Positions 41,111 to 51,926 of a stretch of DNA of 64,000 bases are shown here, in pieces (the stretch's first letter is position 1; every line of letters starts with the position of its first letter). Source of the DNA: Volutella citrinella (Eukaryota; Ascomycota; Sordariomycetes; Hypocreales; Nectriaceae); assembly GCA_034401135.1 (NCBI GenBank), contig JAWZSP010000004.1, forward strand, positions 868,001 through 932,000. The letters run 5' to 3'. The notes beneath the pieces are model-generated. The model was not told where the DNA came from. It did not search any database and was given only the letters and a program-made list of their open reading frames with translations. The position numbers and the translations under genes were made by a program.

Positions 41111-44100
41111 CTAGGGCTGACTGTTCCAACCAACCCAGCTACGCGGCATGACACGCCAGATCTTGACCTCGCCGCTTCGCAGGTCATCGAGCTTGAAGCT
41201 CTCCAGCTTCACCTTCTTGCTCTCGCGGCCTTGCTCCCATGCACGAACCTTCTTCTTGGTACCATCCCATTCCGCCACGATGGCAACGTGGTCCGGCTTA
41301 CCCACCTCGACCGAGTACTTGGCGTGCATCGGGCCGTGCTTACCCTGGAAGCGAGCGTTGCGGATAGTCAGGATATCGCCAGGACGGATCATGTCGTTCT
41401 GCTGCGTCGAGGCGTTGGCCATGTTGGCGTAGACGAGGGCGCCGTACGCGCGAGTGCCGATGGGTGCGAGCGCATCCTTGAACGGCCGGAGGAGTTCGTG
41501 GACGAGACCTTGGGGAGTGCCGTCACCGACAACAGTGTCCTTCTTGGTGGAAACCTTTTCGGAAACGAGGCGTCCAAACCGCTCGTAGTATTCCTCCATC
41601 TGGTCCTGCCGGAGAGGGCGCGGTGGTGCCTCCTGTCGCTGCTCAAGCTCCACATCCGACGGGTCATATGGGTCGTAGCGAACTGTTAGGAGCGACTGTG
41701 AGTAATCTTGGTAGAGAATGAACACTTCACGAGTAACGACCGTTTTCTGTCCCCCATTGGTTGAGTTTGACTCTTCACACTCAAAGTAAATATCCTTTCG
41801 GCCTTGGAGAACTGGGGGCACTTGGTTTGACTGCTTCCACCAGCCGCTCTGGACGGCCAGATCGATGTCATTGGCAATGAAGCCTGATTCCATGGACGGG
41901 CGATGCATGTCCACGGAGCGTCTGCCGCCAGGCCGGGATACATCAAGTGATGCCCGTCCAGGGGTGCGTCCACCAGGCGTCGTTACTGGCGGAGCAGTTC
42001 GTTCAGGTGGTGAGGCCAGCGGAGAGCCAGGGAAGACCGCTTCTTCTTCAATCTTTGGAGTCTTGGCAGAGTAGCCTCCCGAATTTGTTGCCGTGTGATT
42101 AAAGGGGTCGTATTCTTGTTCAGGCTGAGGCGGGAGCTGAGGCGGGAGCTGAGGAGGCAGCTGAGGAGGAAGCTGAGGAGGCAACTGAGGGGGTCCGGCG
42201 GGAGGAGGGGGAGGGGCGCCGCGAGGTACATCGACAGAGCGCCGCTTGTTCTCGGGCGGAGGTTGAGAAGGAACGGGCGGGGGTACTGCAGGTGGGACAG
42301 CTCGGGGTGCCGCCGCAGTCGGGATAGGAGGTGGTAGATTAGGTGGTGGCGCGGTTTCGGCAACAGGCGACTGTAAGGTATTGTCCTCGAGGCTGGAATC
42401 ACGGGCATGTGATTTTAGAGCATCCTTGTGTGGGACCGAGGACGCAATATCAGTATCATAATCGCCCTCATATTCGGTGACCTCCTCGTCCTCTTCCTCC
42501 CCGGCCTGGTGCGGCCTGGCCGGCGGCGCAGGAGCTTGATTGTCAGTAGAGCGACGAGGGAGACCTCCCGGCGGAGCAGGTGGCGGAGGTCGGCTTTGCA
42601 AAGGTGGCAACACCGGAGCACCTGGGATGGGAGGCGGAGCTCGGCTGTTGCGCCTGTTGGTAGTAGAGGTTGGGCTAATATCGCCTTCTGGGGACACAGG
42701 GGGAGAACGGGCTGGAAGTCCTGGGGCTTGCTGAGGCGGAGGAGGGGGGGGTCTTGTAGCGATGGCATCCGGTTCCCTCTCTCGGCCGCCTCCAGAAAGC
42801 TCATCGTCGGACTCGGAGCCTTCAGTTGGTGACTTGACATCGGCAGGAGGCGGTGGGGGGGGTGGTCGGCCTGGAAGATCAATTAGCTTGGCACCGGGAG
42901 AAAGTGAGACAAACATACCCTCAGTAGGTACGGGCGGTGGTGCAGGCCGGCTACCAGGAATTGGAGGGGCGCCAGACGGCTCTCGCGGAGGGACTAGAGA
43001 ATTGTCAGTGCTAGAGTATGGAGGAGGCGAAGGCGGACATACTAGCGGGAGCAGCCGCAGATGCTAGAGGTGTCGCCTCACGCTCATCATAATCGTTCTC
43101 TTCTGGCTCAGGAGCTCGAGGCGGGATAGCAGGGACCGGCGGTGGGGGAGCACGGGTGCTAGACTCAGCATCCAGAGGAGACTGAGGACCGTCTTCCGAC
43201 TTCCTGGGGCCTCCCATTCCGGGTAGGGCCATCATAGTGGGAATCGGAGGAGCAGCGCGAGACGCAGGCGAGGTCTCCTCTTCCTCTTCTTCCTCCACCG
43301 GCTGCTCGGCCTTGGATGCCTTCTTCTTCTTTGGCAGGCCACCAGCAGGCATTGGCGCACCAAACATGCCGTGGAAACCCATACCACCACTCATTTTAGC
43401 CATCCGAGCCCTAAGCTCTTCCTTGCGCCGAACTTCGGGGTCTACCTCTTCGTCCTCTTCGTCCTCGTCCTCTTCCTCCCCTCCCCCCTCTTCCCCCTCT
43501 TGTTCTTCGCTCTCGCCCTTCTTCTGGGGCGCGGGGGCAGCTGCTGGGGGTTGCAGAGGCAGGGTCGGCACGCGAGAGGCACGTCTGGAAACTGCGTCGC
43601 TATCATCGCGCTCGGTCAAGTCGTCGTTGCCCTCGGTGGTATCACCAGCGCCCGACATGTCTGCCTCGTTTCCATCATGGATAGACTCGGCCGCTTTGGA
43701 TGACTTGCGGCGGGGAGGTGGGGCGCGAGTCGGCCTGGGCTCATCGACTGAGGCTCGTGGGTTTGTCCCTGCGGTATCCGCACGCTCAAGAGGAGTAGGG
43801 GGTGGCGGAGACGTCTCTTCAGCTTCGCCCGTGGCCTCGGGCTCGGGGATAGGGGGCACAATGCTGTCGCGCTTCTTGGGAGGCGGGCGCTTAGGCTTCT
43901 CTTTCTTAGATGCAGCGTCGGCATGTCGCTGTGCTTGTTCCATCTGCTGCTTCTGGAGTAGAGCAATGCGTTCCTTGAGACTGGTGGGCTTCGGTTGGTC
44001 CTCATCCTCACCTTCCTGTCCCTCGGTCGGAATAAGGCCAGCCCGCTCGGCTTGGTCCTGAGACTCGGCCTCCCGCTCCTTGATTTCGGGGTCCTCGTCA

Positions 44101-44888
44101 CGTCGGTAGACCTTGGCGGCAGGAGCCTGCTGAGGGGGAGGGATATATGCATGTCGGCTAGGAGGAGGGGCCACGAAGGGCTTCTTCACGAAACCAGAGC
44201 TCGAGCCCCCAAGACCGCTAGGCTTGAATGGAGCAACCGGCGGAGCTGCGGGTTTATTGAACGCGGCGATACGGTCTTTGAATGAATTACTCGAAGGCTT
44301 CTCCGACACAGGCGGAGGTCCTGCCTTCGACTTGGGTGCAGCTGCCGGTGCACGAGTAGCGACGGGGGCGGGAGGAGGAGCTGCGGCGGCGGCGGGAGCG
44401 CTTGCCTTGGGGGCAGCGGGAGCAGGGACGGCAGCAAGGGGTTCGGCAGGTTTGGACGGAGCAGGTTCCGGAGCTACCGGCTCGGAGACGGGGTGAGGCC
44501 GAACGGGCTCATGAGCCTCCTCGACCTCAGGCTCGGGCTCGGGGGCTGGTGGCGGCACATGTTGCGCAGGCGGCGGTGGAGGAGCGGTGGTGGTGGCGAC
44601 ATCAGTAACATCGTCATCGACAGGCTCAGGGACGGGCTCGGGCTCAGTCTCTTTCTTGGGACGGGTGCGAGTTGGCCTCGGGGGTGCGGTGGGCTCAAAC
44701 TTCTCGACAAAGTTGCGGGGAAAGATGCCCTCCCTCTTGACACCAGAGTCGTCAACGTATTCCCCGCCGTACCAATCGTCGTCGTCCTGGTCGGTGATGG
44801 TAATTACCTGGCCGACATCGAAGTTGAGGTCGTCTTCGTGAGGCGACGAGTACTCGTAGAGGGCCTTGACCCTGAAGGGGGCAGCCAT
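41111..44888 (-). CDS. bbc1: SH3 actin-patch protein, BBC1/Mti1 type
   Basis: Exons are 44888-43043, 42993-42919 and 42870-41111, giving 1226 residues. An N-terminal SH3 domain (residues about 4-65) shows ALYEYSSPHEDDLNF, DDDDWYGG and GIFPRNFVEKF. It is followed by about 800 residues of Pro/Ala/Glu-rich sequence with many PPPPP blocks, SLKERIALLQ and SFKDRIAAF helices, and a KKRDSIVPPIPEPE segment. The C-terminal 230 residues form a folded domain (GWWKQSNQVPP, VLYQDYSQS-like, PFKDALAPIGTRAYGALVYANMA, GDILTIRNARFQGKHG, HVAIVAEWDG, RVMPRSWVGW). I know this as the BBC1/AIM3 cysteine-proteinase-fold domain; no catalytic Cys is obvious. Yeast Bbc1 binds type I myosin and verprolin and restrains Arp2/3-driven actin assembly at endocytic patches. 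The same role is inferred here. A 12-base repeat codes a PPQL tract. Confidence 0.9.
42121..42190 (-). repeat. Coding 12-base repeat (QLPP units)
   Basis: About six near-identical 12-base units within the BBC1-like gene translate to consecutive Gln-Leu-Pro-Pro. Copies differ by GGC/GGA-type changes. A likely length-variable tract. Confidence 0.75.
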
Positions 44889-46433
44889 GGTGGTAACGAT
44901 GCCGAGTCCGGTGCTTGTGAAAGCAAGACGGGTCAATCAGGCGTTGGCGGGAGGTCGAATAGCTGTATGGAATTATGTACAAGCACCAGCACTCTGTCGC
45001 CTGGCTTGGGGCTCCTGGTGTGGGGCTCGACAGGGGCTTCGTCAGCCCGTCGGATGGGACGAGAGGCGGAGGTTCGGGACGCGGGAGCGGCGGGGTCTAC
45101 GGGATGCGAGTATATCGAGCAGGCGGGAAGCAGGGCGGCGGGATAGCTCTGGCTGCCGAGCTCGACGGCGTCTAACGGTCGTGATGGTGCAGCCGAACGG
45201 GAAATGGCCAGTCCCGAACGCGGAGGAGCTTTGGAGATTGCGAGAGGAGGACTGCGTGGGGAGGCGAAATGAGGCAGTGAACTCTGGTGGTGTTGGTGCT
45301 GCGGATCACCAGCCTTGGGCCTTGGGGGGGTGCGTGCGTCCTGGGTGGGAGGTGTCGACGTCAGTGCTTTCTGTTTGGGGGGAATGCGCTAAAAGCCGCC
45401 ACTCCATACGGCGGCCTGAGGCGTTATTGGTTGTTTGGGTTGGGCCTGGGCAGCAACCTAGGGAAACGAATCGCGGGGGCCTGGCCGCTTGACGTGCACC
45501 TGCTACAGCTTGGGGTTCAGAGGGCAGGTAGTACGTCTAGGGCTCCCAGGTAAGGGCAGGCGCTGGCGGGATCAACCTTCCAAGGGGGACGGCTCCAGGA
45601 CGAAGGGACAAGATGGCCACGGCCGCCAGAACAAACCAACCTGCATTAGCAATCTCACAATGCGCCACAGCAACTCGTTCTCGCCCATGACGCGTTCGCC
45701 GGGTGCAGCTCAATGCTCTCCTCCTGTATGCGCATGTGAGCAGCGGGATGCAGGTGCTGCTTCGGCTTGCTTTGTCGGGCCTCGATGCCACCAGTGCACC
45801 ACCACGCATGGGGCGTCGAGGCGTGAACCCTGGGCCAGCATTGCCACACTTCTCAAACACGGCCAACACGGCCACCAATGATAGGGAATCTGTCCTATGC
45901 AGCGCCAGCCCTTGCATGGTTGGCCCGCACCCGCCTGTTTGGAAACTGCTTAGGGAGCTCCTCGGAATCATGCCGCAACAAGCGGAGCGAGCATGGCGAG
46001 TTGCAACTTGCTCGTCGCTTGTGCGACTCAACTGGTGTCACCAGCGAGGCAGCCGTCGCCTCACGGTCGCAAGCAAGGGTTCGCAGAAATAAAACACGCC
46101 CATAGCTTATTCTGACCGGCGATAACGAAACAGCGTGCGCACGGGAGACCAGCTCATCTAACTCCCGCATATCCCTCAATGCCCTTGCTTGAAATCCCCC
46201 ATTTCCCCATCCCTATGCATCCAACACCACAGTGACAACACAGCCTTGGCCGAGACATGTGTGGCTGGTGACCCCTCCAACTGTGGCGGGATCGGATGTG
46301 GCGTTCCCATGGCTTGATCTGCACACCATCCCTCGCGACTGGTGGCGGCGGGGTTGCTCAAGCTCTGGCCTTCCAGCCCTGGCATTTGTCACATATCCTT
46401 CCCTCTACAATACTACTTCTACCGCCCGCCAAC
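44889..46433. other. Spacer between divergent genes, 1.5 kb
   Basis: This lies between the start codons of the BBC1-like and RTR1 genes and should hold both promoters. No conserved reading frame is visible. Confidence 0.5.
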
Positions 46434-47243
46434 ATGGCTTCCAATACGAAGCAGGCTCCCAAGGGAATCCTCAAGAAGACGACACCCTCCAAGAAGGAGC
46501 CGGCCGTTGATCCTAAGGAAGTCGCACTCCAACATGCCCGCATTATACAGCATCGCAAGGATCTCGAAGCAGAGATCCTAGACAGTCTCATCCTCCTCTC
46601 CGAGTACCCTCAGCATACCGAGCCCCCCTACTCCGCGGCCAAGCCTGCGTCTGATGATATTGCTGGCTTCAAGGCTCACGTGCGCCTGTTCCAGCCTTCC
46701 GACTACGACGACCTCATCATTGAACGCAACGTCAACGAACTGTGTGGCTACTCACTCTGTGGCCGCCAGCGGCGCCAGGTAGGGCCAGGTGGTGAGTGGA
46801 AGATTACAGGCAACGATATTGTGCGGCGGAAGGATCTCGAGATGTGGTGTTCACAGCAGTGCGCCAAGCGTGCGCTGTACGTCAAGGTCCAGCTCAACGA
46901 GACTGCCGCCTGGGAACGTGCTGGCATTCCCGATATCGAGATTGATCTCCTCGACGAGGACAGGTCGGATGAGACGGAGGCGGACCGAACCGCGCGCAAA
47001 CTGGGAGAGCTCAAGCTAGAGGACCAGCGGCAGGCAGCTCGAGATACTGAAGCCCTTGCACTCGAGCGTGGGCAGAAGGGTGCCAGAGATGCGCCAGACA
47101 AGGTCATGGTGACACTGAAGGAGAAGGATACGAAGCCTCCTGTCGATTCCAAGGCGTCAGAGCCATACGACGATGACCATTTAATTGTCGAGGGCTACAA
47201 GACTAAAGTCCAGGCAGAGAAAAAGAGCGGGGGTTCAGAGTAA
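46434..47243 (+). CDS. rtr1: RNA polymerase II CTD phosphatase, RTR1/RPAP2 family
   Basis: A single exon encodes 269 residues starting MASNTKQAPKGILKK. The RTR1-type zinc-binding domain (residues about 70-150) contains NELCGYSLC and WCSQQCAKRALYVKVQL, which supply the four Cys of the C-x4-C...C-x3-C zinc site. Members dephosphorylate Ser5 (and possibly Tyr1) of the Pol II C-terminal repeats and also help Pol II nuclear import. The Ser5 activity of yeast Rtr1 has been debated because no classic active site is seen. The C-terminus is Glu/Lys-rich and probably coiled or disordered. It converges with the eS17 gene. An upstream in-frame ATG at 46296 exists, but 46434 matches the usual short N-terminus. 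Confidence 0.9.
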   Translation: MASNTKQAPKGILKKTTPSKKEPAVDPKEVALQHARIIQHRKDLEAEILDSLILLSEYPQHTEPPYSAAKPASDDIAGFKAHVRLFQPSDYDDLIIERNVNELCGYSLCGRQRRQVGPGGEWKITGNDIVRRKDLEMWCSQQCAKRALYVKVQLNETAAWERAGIPDIEIDLLDEDRSDETEADRTARKLGELKLEDQRQAARDTEALALERGQKGARDAPDKVMVTLKEKDTKPPVDSKASEPYDDDHLIVEGYKTKVQAEKKSGGSE

Positions 47244-47644
47244 CTCCGGAAGCTCTCTAGGAACGAAAACTACGGCGTTTTGATGGTCCGGAAAATTTGA
47301 CAAGCGATTGAATCAGGAGTAGATAGTTGATACCCATCAAGAGACCAGGGCATTGTGCATCGACACACCAGTTGCAGCAAAATCAAGGGACGGTCAAAAC
47401 TCTTGCCTGAAAGAGCTGGTATGGTGGAAGATTTGTCGGACGGCATCACAGTCACAACACGCATTATGAACTTGGCGATCAAGCGTCATCTCTGTGTAGA
47501 ACCAGAGAATCGGCGACACCTTGGGGGGTTGGAAGATCTTTCTTTGAGATCTATGCACTCACTGTCCTAAGACGCCAAGTAGCAAAACCCTGTAAAATGC
47601 CAGACACCCATTTCCCAAAAAAACAATTCTTTTTAATCGCTCGC
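47244..47644. other. Intergenic region between convergent 3' ends
   Basis: 400 bases between the stop codons of RTR1 and eS17. Nothing beyond presumed 3' untranslated sequence is visible. Confidence 0.5.
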
Positions 47645-48245
47645 TTAGTCGCGACGGGGGGGGCGGTCGCCGAATCGTCGGTTGCCACGCTCGGGAACCT
47701 GAGCCTGGGTGACGGGGATGACGTTGACGGGGATGGCATCGAACTGAGGGCGAGGAGTTAGCATTCTCTGTGTTCTGGTCGCTGCAGCGGGTTCGGGGTA
47801 TACATACGCCAAGGTGCTTGAGGAGGTCCTTGGTCTCGCCATCGACGTCGAGCTGGCCGCTCTCGGAGTTCTGGCTGAAGTCGAGGGCGGAGACCTCGGG
47901 GACGTACTGATCCTTGCGCTCACGCTCCTCCTCCTGAAGCTTGAAGGAGATACCGCGGACGGGGCCACGCTGAATACGCTTCATCAGGTGGGTGGTGTAG
48001 CCAGCAATCTGCAATTCGTCCTCCCGTTAGCCGCCGTCAATCATCTCGGGTTCTCGACCCCAGCGCTGAGCGCGCCCTGGTCCCGTTGCGTTGCTCACCT
48101 TGTTGCGGAGGCGCTTGGAGGCGATGATGGCGATCTCATCGCAGATGCGCTTGTTGGTCTCGAAGTCGAGGGTGAGCTTGGGGTAGTACCGCTCAATGAT
48201 GACCTTGGCGGACTTCTTGACAGTCTTGGTGCGAACGCGACCCAT
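47645..48245 (-). CDS. rps17: 40S ribosomal protein eS17
   Basis: Exons are 48245-48099, 48008-47808 and 47743-47645, all joined at codon boundaries, giving 148 residues. The sequence [21 protein letters not shown], then [61 protein letters not shown] blocks (read in pieces across the first junction) and [14 protein letters not shown] is diagnostic of eS17. It is a structural protein of the small-subunit beak/head. Length fits the family (about 135-146). The C-terminal tail [11 protein letters not shown] is a fungal-type basic extension. Introns are 90 and 64 bases. A telomere-like TTTAGGGTT lies about 118 bases upstream of the start. Confidence 0.97.
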
Positions 48246-48724
48246 TTTGGCGGTATTGTGCTGTGGACGTGGGTTGTTGGTTAGTACGCAAGAGAAGTTC
48301 GTCAAGGCGGCCCAGAATCTGGAAAATTGGTGTTGCAGGCGTGTGGGGTGTGCCCTGGTGTGTTTAGGGTTGAGGGCACATGATATATCACGTGCACCAG
48401 ATAGTGCAGGTCGTAGCCTTGATGTGGGTCGGTCTCCACTTCGCTGACCTGAAGCGACTCTCAAGCTCGAGCGGCCACGGAGCTAGGCGGCCCTCAAGAG
48501 ATGGCCATTGGCCAATTATGTTGCGCCTGGACTTCGATTGACTTGTTCGTCTGAAGGGAAAATGATTTGATTCTTGCTTTAATCTAGTTGTACAGATTGG
48601 TACACGGTTCCCTGGCGAGAACATAGGTACATGGATGCTATTGATATACAACAGCGGTCTTCATCCGCTCTTTCAACATGGGCACTTCCTCATAGCTCCT
48701 AACCAACGCCAAAGCTGGCGGGGC
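48246..48724. other. Spacer between tandem minus-strand genes
   Basis: This holds the 3' end of MRP51 and the promoter of eS17. It contains TTTAGGGTT at 48363-48371 and CACGTG at 48391-48396. Confidence 0.5.
48363..48371 (-). promoter_or_regulatory. Telomere-like box (AACCCTAAA on minus strand)
   Basis: AACCCTAAA reads on the coding strand 118 bases upstream of the eS17 start. AACCCTAA-type sites bound by Tbf1-like factors are known in ribosomal-protein promoters of several fungi. Its presence is seen; factor binding is inferred. Confidence 0.4.
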
Positions 48725-50134
48725 CTACACGGTTTTCTCGTCTTGAGGCTGAGCTTCCGTAGCATTCTCCTTCATAATCTCATCAGCCACGGTGCCGAGT
48801 CTCCAGGAATTGGCCTGCTGATGAACGGGGGGGTGCTTGGGCTTGGGCTGCTGCTTGGAATCGTCGTACACAGTTGCCCGGCCGTGGCTCTCGTTCGCAA
48901 TAAGCTGAGACTCGGCGCTGGCCTCGCGGAGCTGAAGCACAACCTTGCCGCTGGGGTCGATGCTGGCGGTGGTGGGATCGACGTAGGCCTTGGCTCCACC
49001 AAAGGTTGTGGTGTCAAGCTGGGTAATGCCCGTGAGCATCTTCCTGCTGCCCGTAGCGCGGCCACGGAGAGATCGGAGGTTGAACTCGTTGTCACCCGCA
49101 GGCACGTCCGCAACGAAACCACCAACACCGAGCTTGGCGGGCGAAGCGCCATTTCGGGGATAGACGACTCGGGAGAGCACGGGGGTGCGTCGGCTCTGGG
49201 GTCCGTACACCGGGTGGTTCTCCATGAAGGAGTTGGTCCTCAAGTAGCTGATACCGGCAGAAGGGTGGCTAGGAGGAGGTCCGGCCTTGCCATAGGGGCT
49301 GTCGGCAGTGGCGTTGGGGCCTGAAGCCAGGAACGACTGGACGATGCCAACGGGCTGGCCCAGGGGAGCCAAGTCGAGGAACTTGGATACCAGTCCGTAC
49401 AGAGTGGCGCGGTCGCTGCGCATAGATCGCACGAAGTCGGTGAATTGGGTCTCCGTGATGTCCTTAGGAGTGATGGCAGCAGGAATCGGCTCACCCTTGT
49501 CGGCGGCGGCGGTGTTCTGCCTCTGGGTCATGTCGGCGGCCAGTCTCTCCCGCAGCAGCTGGCGGAAATCAGAGCGCTTCGGCCGGACCTTGTTCTTCAG
49601 GTACTCGAGGAACTCGCCCTCGGTCATGCGGGCCAGCCACGGGCCCTGGAACTTCCATCGCTTGGCGTCGGCCTTGCCCTGGCGGTAGTCGGTGAAGTCC
49701 ATGTCCTCCTCGAACACAGACTTGGGCCACATGTTGGACTTGGTGGTGCTGCCGTACTGCGCCTTCTCCTTGGGTATTGAGAGAGCAACGTGAAGCTCCT
49801 GGAACTTCTCGAGGGACAGGGTGTGGTCGGCTGCGGAGGCGAAGTCGGTGACGTTCTCAATAGAGTCGACCTGCTTGATGCGGATCAATGGCGTCGACGT
49901 CGTCATGGTAGAACGCAGAGGAAGAGGCCGCTTGTATCCCCAGTCACCCTTCTCGCGCGACGACAGCGGCGACGTGATGGACTGATGCTGCGGATACTGT
50001 CGTGTCATGGTGGGAGACTTGTGGTCGCCGATGTGCAGGTTGGTCGACCGTGGTTCGGGCAGCGGCTTGGGAACGGAGAAGAGGCGAGAGGACCTGAGCA
50101 GCGCCCCTCCAGGCGACACGGTTCGGCCCCCCAT
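48725..50134 (-). CDS. mrp51: Mitochondrial small-subunit ribosomal protein MRP51 (bS1m)
   Basis: A single exon encodes 469 residues starting MGGRTVSPGGALLRSSRLFSVP, a basic Ser/Arg-rich presequence suited to mitochondrial import. The body matches the fungal MRP51 family: LRSTMTTSTPLIRIKQVDSIENVTDFA (in two adjoining blocks), SLEKFQELHVAL, WPKSVFEEDMDFTDYRQGKADAKRWKFQGPWLA-type block, EFLEYLKNKVRPKRSDF, and NSFMENHPVYGPQSRRTPVLSRVV. MRP51 sits in the mitoribosomal small subunit. In yeast it acts with the 5' leaders of mitochondrial mRNAs to promote their translation. The C-terminal tail is polar and probably disordered. The gene is divergent from the queuine transferase gene, with 433 bp between start codons. 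Confidence 0.92.
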   Translation of the reverse strand: MGGRTVSPGGALLRSSRLFSVPKPLPEPRSTNLHIGDHKSPTMTRQYPQHQSITSPLSSREKGDWGYKRPLPLRSTMTTSTPLIRIKQVDSIENVTDFASAADHTLSLEKFQELHVALSIPKEKAQYGSTTKSNMWPKSVFEEDMDFTDYRQGKADAKRWKFQGPWLARMTEGEFLEYLKNKVRPKRSDFRQLLRERLAADMTQRQNTAAADKGEPIPAAITPKDITETQFTDFVRSMRSDRATLYGLVSKFLDLAPLGQPVGIVQSFLASGPNATADSPYGKAGPPPSHPSAGISYLRTNSFMENHPVYGPQSRRTPVLSRVVYPRNGASPAKLGVGGFVADVPAGDNEFNLRSLRGRATGSRKMLTGITQLDTTTFGGAKAYVDPTTASIDPSGKVVLQLREASAESQLIANESHGRATVYDDSKQQPKPKHPPVHQQANSWRLGTVADEIMKENATEAQPQDEKTV

Positions 50135-50567
50135 GACGAGTTGTGAGAGCTGTTGTCGAGCTCAATTGCCAATGGCGTCGTGTGAGCAGGCGATTGGCAT
50201 GGAGCAACGCGAGGAAATTTCGCTGGGCCACTGAAGCTCCGGGCGAGGGATCTTCCGGCGATGACCCGGGCGGCCATGCCATTGGCTGGCTGGCTGGCTG
50301 GCAGCTGGCTCTGGGACGTCGCCCAAGGCACCTGGGCGGGCCCCACTGAAACCCAGACTTGCCCTTTGTGTGTGTGTGACTAGGCCGCCTGTAATACTGA
50401 ATATTGCTAGCCCAGTATCAATCCGACTTGGGTAGGAGAAAAACCAGCTCCCACTTCTACCAGCCCGGATCAGACCTGAGGGGGGAGGCGAGAGAGAGAA
50501 ATCTTGGAGAGGAGGTAATACCCGTGATTTCTCCGGCGGGCGCAGGGAAATGCAGGCTGTCAAAAGG
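50135..50567. other. Divergent promoter region, 433 bp
   Basis: Shared upstream region of MRP51 and the queuine transferase gene. It contains a (TGGC)n run at 50283-50302 and a GA-rich patch near 50480-50520. Confidence 0.5.
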
Positions 50568-51926
50568 ATGGCTTCGGCATCAAACGTCTACACGGCTCCG
50601 GCCCTCTCTTTTGAACTCGTTGCCCGATGCTCAGTGAGTCCGACAGCCGCCCTCGCTGGGTAACACGCGCGACTGACCATGGTCCGCCCACGTAGACTAC
50701 TAGAGCTCGTGCCTCTATCCTGACCCTGCCGCATGGCCCCGTCCAGCTTCCCATGTTCATGCCGGTGGCGACGCAGGCGTCACTGAAGGGTATCACGCCG
50801 GAGCAGCTCGAGGAGACGGGATGTCGACTCTGTCTGAACAACACTTATCACCTGGGCTTGAAACCCGGACAAGATGTCCTTGATGCCATCGGCGGGGCCC
50901 ACAAACTTCAGGGATGGAATCACAACATCCTAACAGACAGTGGAGGGTATGCGTTATCCCTCCGATGACGTCTTATGCAGAGGCTCGCTCACACAAACTC
51001 CCAGGTTCCAAATGGTCAGTCTGTTGACCCTCGCAACCATCACGGAGAAAGGCGTCGAGTTCCGCAGTCCTCACGATGGTTCGCCGATGCTTCTTACCCC
51101 GGAACACTCCATGTCGTTGCAGAACAGCATCGGAAGCGACATCATGATGCAACTTGACGACGTCCTCGTCACCACTTCACCAGACCACGCCCGCATGCGC
51201 GAGGCCATGGAGCGCAGCGTCCGCTGGCTTGACCGCTGCATCGCCGCGCACAAGAACCCTACCACGCAGAACCTCTTCTGCATCATCCAGGGCGGGCTCG
51301 ACCTCGATATGCGCCGCGAGTGCGTCCGCGAGATGGTGGCACGCGACACCCCCGGCATCGCCATCGGCGGACTCAGCGGCGGCGAGGCCAAGGTCGACTA
51401 CTGCCGCGTCGTCGAGGCATGCACGGCGCTGCTGCCAGAGCTCAAGCCGCGCTACGTCATGGGCATCGGCTACCCTGAGGATCTGGTCGTCAGCGTTGCG
51501 CTCGGCGCCGACATGTTCGACTGCGTGTGGCCGACCCGCACCGCGCGCTTCGGAAACGCCATCACCAAACATGGCATGCTCGCCCTGCGCCACAAGAAGT
51601 TCGCCTCAGACCTTGGCCCCATCGAGGACGGCTGCGGGTGCATGGTCTGCCGCAAAGGCAACGGCGGCATGGGCATCAGCCGTGCCTTTGTTCACCACAA
51701 CACGTCCAAGGAGACCGTTGCAGCACACCTGCTGACCATCCACAACGTGTGGTATCAGCTGAACCTCATGCGAGAGATCCGACAGTCGGTGATTGAGGAT
51801 CGCTTCCCGGCGTTTGTGCGGCAGTTCTTTGCCGCCCTCCACCCGGACAAGGCCAAATATCCCGAATGGGCAGTTGAAGCATTGCAGGGCGTTGGTATAG
51901 ATTTAACGGCGGTAGATAAAAACTAG
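50568..51926 (+). CDS. QTRT1: Queuine tRNA-ribosyltransferase catalytic subunit 1
   Basis: Exons are 50568-50633, 50696-50946 and 51005-51926, giving 412 residues starting MASASNVYTAPALSFEL. Junctions restore TTRARASILTLPHGP and LTDSGGFQMVSL. Seen motifs: PMFMPVATQASLKGIT, LNNTYHLGLKPG, the substrate-pocket DSGGFQ, GGLSGGE, the nucleophile Asp in FDCVWPTRTARFG (about residue 277) and a zinc site CGCMVC (about 316) with a later His. The enzyme exchanges guanine 34 of GUN-anticodon tRNAs for queuine salvaged from diet or bacteria; fungi cannot make queuine. It works as a heterodimer with a paralogous non-catalytic subunit, in the cytosol and often at the mitochondrial outer membrane. Length is close to the human protein (403). 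Confidence 0.96.

Noticed and set aside
48009..48098. Possible box C/D snoRNA in the first eS17 intron
   Set aside because: A GATGATT resembles box C, but no good D box (CTGA) or terminal stem is present.
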